Assembly (NCBI GenBank): GCA_001939145.1
Contig: LSRX01000048.1
Location: forward strand, 246,210-310,209
Reading direction: 5' to 3'
DNA: 64,000 bases
Source of the DNA: Symbiodinium microadriaticum
Lineage: Eukaryota; Sar; Dinophyceae; Suessiales; Symbiodiniaceae
Every line of letters begins with the position of its first letter. The first letter of the stretch is position 1. Below are positions 56,990 to 64,000 of this stretch, one piece after another. Position numbers and translations under genes: made by a program. The notes under the pieces were generated by a model, which saw only the letters and a list, made by a program, of their open reading frames with translations, did no database searches and was not told the origin of the DNA.

Positions 56990-57527
56990 TCATGATCTGT
57001 CGACTTGGAAGTTCAAGACACCCTCTACGACCTGCAAGAAGCGAGCCGCCACCCGCTTGACAGGCCCAGCATGTCCCAAGATAGCACGTTCCTCTGGTGT
57101 CTTTGAAGAGGAGCACCAATGCTTCGCCCCGTCCTTGGTGAGCACCTTTGAAGCCCCGAATCCATGGACAAACCAGAACATACGGTCTCGATGTTGTTGG
57201 TCGCTTTCAGCAGAGCACCTGGCAAGATGCAAAAGAGCCACACTCCTCCTTGGGCTTTCAAGGCTTCGCGGAGGTCCTGCAGAATAGCGTTCCGCCCAAA
57301 GTCGTTTGGCCAACCAACGACACCGTTTCCATCCCTGTGGTCAGCCTGTGGTCATCCAAGGACTTCTCGTCGGAGCGCTTGTTCGTAGGGGAAAGGCCCA
57401 GCAACCCATCCGCATCTTCGTCCTCATCGATCGGCACAGGAACATGTACTGCCTCCGCCCCCAGCTGAACCCGCTGCTTGTTCGACCCTGCCATCCTCCC
57501 CGGCACTCGCGTCTCCAACGAACACAA
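56990..57527 (-). CDS. Exon-like cluster, function unknown
   Basis: Three blocks on the minus strand. 57527-57344 encodes an acidic segment (VPVPIDEDEDADGLLGLSP, NKRSDEKSLDDH). About 57340-57215 reads GWPNDFGRNAILQDLREALK and GGVWLFCILPG, ending before a GTGCTC donor. About 57180-56990 reads KHWCSSSKTPEERAILGHAG and VAARFLQVVEGVLNFQVDR, then TGA. The blocks lie in different frames and I could not prove the junctions. A spliced-leader-like word lies upstream at 57664. No family recognised. Confidence 0.3.
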
Positions 57528-57663
57528 AGCCCAGAATCAGGTTGCGAGCCCCGACGATGGCCTAGTGAACCTGCCAGCTTGCTGCCCTTGGGGAGAATCG
57601 CTGCGCAGCAGAGGGACGCAAGGGGGCCCCGGGCCCAAGAGCCTCCACCCTTGAGCCTGTGGG

Positions 57664-57675
57664 CTTGAGCCAAAA
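57664..57675 (-). other. Spliced-leader-like word
   Basis: TTTTGGCTCAAG on the minus strand equals the last 12 bases of the dinoflagellate spliced leader. A second partial copy, GGCTCAAG, follows 7 bases later. It lies upstream of the minus-strand exon cluster at 56990-57527. Telomere-like TTTAGGGTTTAGGG lies next to it (57717-57730). Confidence 0.35.
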
Positions 57676-58142
57676 GGGGTTTCGACTCTCACACTCGCAC
57701 CAGGCAGCTTTTGAGGTTTAGGGTTTAGGGTGGTTATGTACATCATTTATACATTGCCTTATTCTGCTATGTGCCAAAATGAGCCTAGTGTTATGTATTG
57801 TAATTGTATTGCTTCCCAGATCATCCGGTTCGGGGTTCGTTGTCCTTTTTCAGGCACCTGCATCTCGGCATCCTCAAGCGAGAACTTTGGGCGAAAGAGA
57901 TGATACAGTGAGCACAGCCCAAGGCAGTGTAAGTCCGGCAAAGGCTAGCAGCCATGATATAGGGAGGACGACAAACCCGCAATTGCAACCTCTAGCTTGA
58001 GGGATTGTTGACTTTTGTTTGACGCTCACAACTTCAGGGATTTGGGCTTTACATCCTTGCACTTCACTTGCCCCTCTTCAAGGCCGAGTGGAGCTTCACG
58101 GCTTCAAAGCCCAGGGCTCCGAGGTTCTTTACAGGTTAATCT

Positions 58143-58853
58143 GTGGCACGGGTTCTTGAGAGTTCCGAGGTTGTATTCGATTTCGGGTGCAGGAGTCCGG
58201 CTTTGAATTTACAGGTAAATACAATCGGCTCTGGAGGAGCTGGGTGTAGCGAACTCGGAGCTAACATAGGCCGTGCTTCCGCACCCAAACATTCGATTCA
58301 CAATCGCAAGAAAGTGAGGTGCTCTCTTGCTGGCTTAAGACTTGGTCAGGTTCATCTAGAAAACCCACCCCAAAAGATCCCAAACGGATGCTTACCATCC
58401 TGGGAACATGTTTATCTTGCATGCGTAGGTTTCAGGTCTGACGTTAGGGTGGAAAGGCGTGGCTGGGGGGCATCATTGGAAGCGCTGAGCATTCGTATGC
58501 CGCAGACACGCATTAGACCGGGTAGTAAAGTACCCTTGCAAGGCGCATTCCGAATCCTGAGAAATTACTTCCATACACTTGGGCGCCGACCTTCAACCAA
58601 ATTTCTTAAGGAATCCCTGGGCATCCCTGCGGGCGGTAGCAGTGGCGAATCAGCCCGCACATCGTTCGGAATCGGAATCTCCTCCTCTGACGGCAGACTG
58701 TGGGGCGGCGATGGTTCGGGGCTTAGGGACCTTCTGGTATGTATAAGTGTCTCAGCGGTTGCACTGTCACATCTGCTCTGCTGCTATTCCAGTCGAGTTG
58801 CTGGAGGTCAAGATAATAACTGTGGACGAGGAGGAGCGCGGCGACCATGGTGA
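58143..58853 (+). CDS. Hypothetical ORF, 236 codons
   Basis: Uninterrupted frame, unusually long for this region, but the product is of mixed composition without a recognisable domain. A hydrophobic stretch lies near its end (LLVCISVSAVALSHLLCC). An overlapping frame at 58790-58910 (VELLEVKIITVDEEERGDHG) looks equally protein-like. Kept only because a frame this long is not expected often by chance. Confidence 0.2.
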   Translation: MARVLESSEVVFDFGCRSPALNLQVNTIGSGGAGCSELGANIGRASAPKHSIHNRKKVRCSLAGLRLGQVHLENPPQKIPNGCLPSWEHVYLACVGFRSDVRVERRGWGASLEALSIRMPQTRIRPGSKVPLQGAFRILRNYFHTLGRRPSTKFLKESLGIPAGGSSGESARTSFGIGISSSDGRLWGGDGSGLRDLLVCISVSAVALSHLLCCYSSRVAGGQDNNCGRGGARRPW

Positions 58854-61537
58854 TGGAACGGTGATAGAAATCAAGTTTTCAGGAACATTTGTCAGATGTA
58901 CGGGCCAAGGATTCGGCTCGGCGGGGCCGAGATCCACTAGCGACACGCAGGTGCACGGCACCCACGCATTGTGATTCGGCGTCGTCGGCATGCTCTGCGA
59001 ATTCGCCGCGGCGTTTTCGGTCTCGCCGGCGTAATGGACGCCGACGGCGTGCTACGAGTCTTGAGTGTGATAGGCGCGGTCGGCCTCTTTCGCGGTGCAG
59101 TGCAAAACCCTGAGAGCACCTGGAAAGTCCTATCCAGATCAATCTCAAAAGTGTTTTTCATCACTATGTATGCCTTGCGTCTGTTCTCTCACCAGTAACC
59201 CGACCTTTTTTGTGCTGCACAGGCTGCCATAGCTAACTCTCTCCTGCTGGACGAGTACAGCAACACAGCCACTGTTACATCGGCGATTGTCTGGTTCTTG
59301 GTTGTTTTGTTATTGTTACCTTGAATTGCAGCGCCTGCGACCGTGTGTCTGTCCAATCTTATTTGGCAGTTCCCCCTCCCGCAAACCCTCCCTCCAACCG
59401 GGAGACCCATCGCTCTGTCACAGGCCTGGCGCGGCATAAGGCAATCCATGTGGCCAGCTTCCTTACACGATTCGGAACAACTCTGAATGAGGTGGGAAGT
59501 AGTCGGGTAAAAGCATTGCATGCCATTACCAACATGTACAATACTAGATTGTAACGTATCAAATATGGAACGTCATGGAACTGGCGGTGCTCGTAACGCC
59601 AATGAGAAGAACGCTGGGAATTCGATGCAAACCGCAAATCCTTAACCTTGTACCTTATACTTACCAAGTTTCTCAGGCCTTGAAGCTTTAGCGTCTTGGG
59701 CTGTGAGTGACTTGCCCGTGTCTCTCGTTGCCAGTACCGTCCTGAACCCTAAAGCCACAAACACAGGGCCAACAAGGACTAATTATTAGCAAGAGGCCGA
59801 AGCCAGTTGCTGGGTGTTCTTGTCAGGAAACAATCATGTCGGATGTGCTGCCACAGCCGCAATATTTGCAGGCATTCACGGTAACACCATTTTTCGAAAA
59901 CCCACAACTGGGCGAACCCGTTTGGGGAAGTCGCCAAGGGACCGGCTCCCGATTAATCTGCTGATACCCATCCTTCCCACTATAAGTCTTGTTCCTGATG
60001 CTGCTGCTATTGCTACGATTAGCGTCATCCAAGCCATGTTCCGATGTTTGTTTTCGAGCATTTAATTATTGTATATGTGGGCGACGTCTGAAATGCAGCA
60101 TGCGAGCGAGTCTCTTTGCAAGGCTGGCTGTCGGAGAAGGTGCCCCAAGCTCAAAACCAGAATCTACTAAAACTTCGGCCGGCTTGCACTCAAGTTGAGG
60201 GGGATGGGCCTGCGATGGCAGGTATTGATGCAGCTCCCCCACCCCCCCTCCCCCCACTCCCGCTTCGGAAAAAAAAACAAACCTCCGGCTATGTGGAGTC
60301 TGCGTGCTTCAAGAAACGCCACGCAACACCGGCAAGTCGTCACCTAAAGCCAAAACCCGCAAATCCCACGCAAGCCCCCGGGCTGACTGTCGGCTCTGTG
60401 CATTGTGGAAGTTGCACACCTCGAAGCCAGATGAGCCCCGAAAACTGAGAACCTTAGAAGCCAACACCCCAGTCGTAGTTGGCCTTGCCGCAGAGGTAGC
60501 AGTAGTGCTTGGCTTATAGACCCCAAAGCCTCAAAAATAATCGTCGTGCAGCTAGGAGGCCACTGTTTCGAGCTGGAAACCCGCTGAGGTTAGGCGTCCC
60601 CATGCCTCGACAAATGGCGTCGGGTTTCGTACGAAATTTGTGACATCTGAAGACAGTGGAAGCTAACGGTTCCATCGTGGTCAGAAATCTCGAGCTTCCG
60701 GCTTAGAACAGCCCAGATCCAAGGGTCTACGTAGGTCTTCCAGTGCTTCCGCCCTAAGGCCAGAAAGCTCGGAGCAATGGAGTTTGCCACTCCCCGCCGG
60801 GTGGGATTCAAGGTTCGGGCTTGAGGTCCAGTTGAATAGTCCAACCTCTACAGTAAGCCAGCTGCAGCTAAAGTCGCGGCCGTGCCATCTACCAGAGCTT
60901 CTCTGTTCCGGAAACACAGGTGCCTAAAGCAACTTGTAATAAATCCAATGTAAGCTCTACCATTCTACCAGTAAAATTTCACATAGACAAAAATCGCTTC
61001 CATACGATGATGCATAGATCCCTGACACGCGCTCTTTTCCAACTGCTTTCGCTTCGGTGGCATTACTGCGATATGACTCCATCGGAGTCCAAGTGCGACA
61101 TCGATTTCTTCGCTATTTCTCACTGAAATAGGAAATCGATGTTCTGGGGGACCGGCCGATTCCCGGTCGGTCGTCGTAGAAAGAAAGCAGAGGAAAACAA
61201 AGTGAGACAAAATCGGGGTTAGGGAGGGTGGGAGAAGAAAATTTCTCAAGAATCTTTAGCCAAAACGGCAACGGACAAGTATGCAATCGCATTCATTCGG
61301 ATTCTGCAGATCCGCCAACAATCCGATTTCGGTGGAAGCATGGAGTTGTCATTTCGCACACAGGTGTGCTACACAACAAACCCTTCTAGAAACCTGATAA
61401 GGACCGCTAAGACCCTCAGACATGCAGAACAACCCGCCGCATGTCCGGCCCTGGGCCTCACAGTGATCCGGCTGGCAAGCCTCGTCGTGCAAAGGTGAGA
61501 CGGCCATGATCGGCACCTGCGATTCCCTCTCTATCCC
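58854..61537. other. Gene-poor stretch with C-rich tract
   Basis: 60229-60265 is almost pure C. No gene I can support; frames up to 110 codons are unrecognisable. Confidence 0.35.
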
Positions 61538-61690
61538 GGGGCCTTGAGAATTAGAATAGGGTTTTTTTGGGGGTTTCCTTATACCCTATAAATGTCGGGG
61601 CCTTGAGAATTAGAAAACGGTTTTAGGGGGGTACGTATTGTAAAAAGAATAAAGGACCGTAAGGAATCATACTTACTACTGAATTTTCAA
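61538..61690 (+). repeat. Dispersed repeat R2, copy 3, with internal duplication
   Basis: GGGGCCTTGAGAATTAGAA occurs at 61539 and again at 61597. The element ends in TTTTCAAGCCCC, inverted relative to its start. Confidence 0.6.
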
Positions 61691-62970
61691 GCCCCTACAT
61701 ACCTTCCTCAAGTTGCTGCCGGAGGCTGAGATGGCAGTTCGGGATTTGCCGGGTTCAGAATTCGGCACATGAAACCCAGGTTGTGTTTTCAGTACGAGTA
61801 CCTGGAAGCCTGGAAACGGAACATGTATTGTCTGACCTCCTGGGCTCGGCAGCGCTTCGAGGCACGGGGCTTCCAAGGTTTTTGCCTTGTGGAGTCCTAT
61901 CCAACGTTGAGGCCTGCCCAACGTGCATGTGTAGGGCAGTAGTTGTTGGTTGTGGCAATCCTTCTGACAGATCGTCGGCACGGTCCCACCAGTCTCAAGA
62001 GACACGTCGAACACTCAAATCAGCTCCATCGTTCTGACCCTCCTCACAGTCGCGGATCTACGAAACCTCCCAAATCATTGAGGTATCCTCCGGCTGCCTG
62101 TGATCATGACGGGTGTCGTTGCAGTTGCGCTAGTTAGTAGCAGAGCAGTCAGGACATGCCAGGACCAGGCCAAGAAGTGCTGCTTTGCTGGACAGCCGAC
62201 GTCTCCAACTCGCGAAGCCGCAGCCGCACCCATCGGCTACGCTTCAAGAGCCTCTAGTCTAGTTACTCTCGCATTCTTCGGAAGAAGGTTCCGCATTGTA
62301 ACGTTGATCTGATGACCAGCCTTTCTCCTGTAACGGCTCTCAGGCGAGTGGTTTGTTTTCTCAGCCTTGCTTCCTCTACAGGTTACGAACGCTGCAGCAT
62401 CTGCTGCAAGTACGTCCCTTCAATTCGCCATCAATAACATAAGACTTCCATCAATACTGTTTGAGGGTTATCTGCCCCAGGCCCACAGAGGCAGGGACGG
62501 GCATACAGCCGAAGTCCCTGTCGGGGTCCGGAAACATGGCGTCGCGGTACCTGCAGTCGCGTTAGATTCCACGGTAGAGCCTTGGGCCTTGGGGACAAGT
62601 TGCGCAAAACGAGATGAGAACTTGTTGAATGCATACCGTGCTCCGGATGCCGGGTGCAAACTGTGATTTTGATTTGATTGTAATTTAATGCAGGGCTACA
62701 TCAAATGGAGCACACGGCAGCAGGGCCTGAGCCCTATATATGCTTCGGTCCGAAATGATCCATGGTGGGACAGCCTGTCCGAGAACCCCAGCAAAGATAC
62801 CTGCTAGCAACACCATATACTGCATTCTTGGCTCCTGAGGCTTCCATTGAAACTTCCACCTTTCTTCTCCTCTACAGCCGTGAAAGCCCTGCTTCGCCGG
62901 AAGCCACGGGCTCATCAAGTTGGTTCGAGTGCGAAGAGCTACACCTCTCCCCATAAAGGGTACCATATAC
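61691..62970. other. Gene-poor stretch
   Basis: Frames of 64-112 codons on both strands without recognisable content. Confidence 0.35.
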
Positions 62971-62974
62971 AAGT

Positions 62975-63037
62975 TATATATATATATATATAATATGTAC
63001 ATATGTACATATGTATATATACATATATATATATAAC
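62975..63037 (+). repeat. (TA)n/(ATGTAC)n microsatellite
   Basis: TA runs flanking ATGTACAT palindromic units. Confidence 0.92.
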
Positions 63038-63840
63038 ACGGAGCCCCAGAGCAGAGGGTAAGGCTAAGGCGAAGTGTAAACCTTAGGAACCGGTCTGTGA
63101 GGGATCTTGAAAACACGAGCCGAGCCCAGATGCTGTGTCCGCATCACGTGCAGCATGTCAGACATCATCTTGCTTGAAGTAATCCTCAGCTAGGTTAGGT
63201 GGGCTGGGCCGCTGGGGGCGATACGCTCTCACACTCGGACTCGCCAGATGAGGTTCGCGGTTTGCGTTCGTCGCCATCAGGCGGCGTGGCTAAATAGGAG
63301 TATAGGGCTTCGGCTTTAAGGTTTTGCTGCCGAGTTTTGGGCAAAGGCACCGGGCCCAGGAAGCCCTTTCCCGAAACTCAACGAACCCTTTTCGGAACGA
63401 GGCGCTGCTCTTCAAATTCTCTGAGAGATGCCTCAAAGGCCGTGCGGCGAAGCAGCAAGTTGTCCGGCCTCAGATAGCAGCTTCGGAGCCAATCTCACAA
63501 GCTCGAAGCTGCCCTAGGCAGCCAAGTGTTACCCAGGTTGGGAACTGTGATCTCAAAACAGGAAGCCACACTCGATCCGTAACAGTCTGGCAACATGGTA
63601 GTGTCATCCAGGGGGTCATGAGTCATAAGGATCAAACCAGGGCATAACGACATCAGCGCGAGTAGCATTACTGCCTGTTGGGTCCCAACTGTTGAAACCC
63701 CAAGACCCTACTTGAATGTAGGAAAAAACCCCGGGATCTGGAAGCAGGTGTCCAAGAGGCTGAATACTCGAGAACCATTTCAGAAGGTCTCGGTCTCCTC
63801 CCACAGAGCTCAAAAAACACTGCTAAAGTGCGAAGTCTTG
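63038..63840. other. Gene-poor stretch
   Basis: A 107-codon plus-strand frame at 63324-63647 has no recognisable domain. Confidence 0.35.
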
Positions 63841-63891
63841 GTCGTCAGGAGCAGTCGTCGTAGCAGCAGCGACAGCAGGCAGCAGGCAGCA

Positions 63892-63930
<39 letters not shown>

Positions 63931-63980
63931 AGCAGGCAGCAGCAGGCAGCAGCAGCAGCAGCAGCCAGCAGCAGCAGTAG
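63841..63980 (+). repeat. (CAG)n trinucleotide repeat
   Basis: CAG array with CAGGCAGC interruptions, reaching nearly to the window end. Confidence 0.93.
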
Positions 63981-64000
63981 GAACTGAAGCTGGATTGCAA

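Noticed and set aside
58889-59198. Overlapping Arg-rich frames
   Set aside because: Several frames are open on both strands because of CGN/GCG-rich sequence; no domain.

Overview
The window looks like nuclear DNA of a dinoflagellate, most likely near the Symbiodiniaceae. The evidence is: (i) a Ty1/copia element with the RNase H insert typical of dinoflagellate copias; (ii) an ankyrin gene of the dinoflagellate-expanded family with a WYDYFSCPQ-type N-terminal domain; (iii) GT-AG, GC-AG and GA-AG intron borders; (iv) short matches to the 3' end of the dinoflagellate spliced leader; (v) many degenerate TTTAGGG-type telomere-like words; (vi) very sparse genes among triplet and hexamer repeats. 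The species cannot be named from the sequence.

Layout. 1-389 (minus): 5' exon of a probable secreted protein cut by the window edge. 2.7-3.8 kb: decayed coiled-coil gene. 3.9-4.2 kb: triplet repeat. 5-10 kb: mostly gene-poor. 11.4-14.7 kb (minus): exon-like blocks including a clear MscS mechanosensitive-channel fragment. 15.0-17.4 kb: huge hexamer satellite (about 324 copies of GGAGCA). 17.4-21 kb: gene-poor. 21.4-25.8 kb (minus): several unassigned exon-like clusters. 26.99-35.63 kb (minus): complete Ty1/copia element with identical 150-bp LTRs, inserted between two diverged copies of a fold-back minisatellite. 36.3-43 kb: small unassigned ORFs and repeats. 43.9-48.6 kb (minus): multi-exon ankyrin-repeat gene. 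49-64 kb: largely gene-poor, with MITE-like repeats and a few weak ORFs.

The strongest biology is the retroelement. Gag, protease, integrase, reverse transcriptase and RNase H lie in one 2748-codon frame. A 410-codon ORF in a different frame of the same strand overlaps the middle of that frame and encodes a GRF zinc finger plus a second CxH/CxxC zinc site. Both frames are open over about 1.2 kb. The LTR carries the last ten bases of the dinoflagellate spliced leader, and the primer-binding site matches an initiator-Met-type tRNA end.

Most other ORFs of 50-100 codons have no recognisable family. They are listed with low confidence because reading frames of that size also arise by chance in 64 kb; those with compatible splice phases are rated higher.
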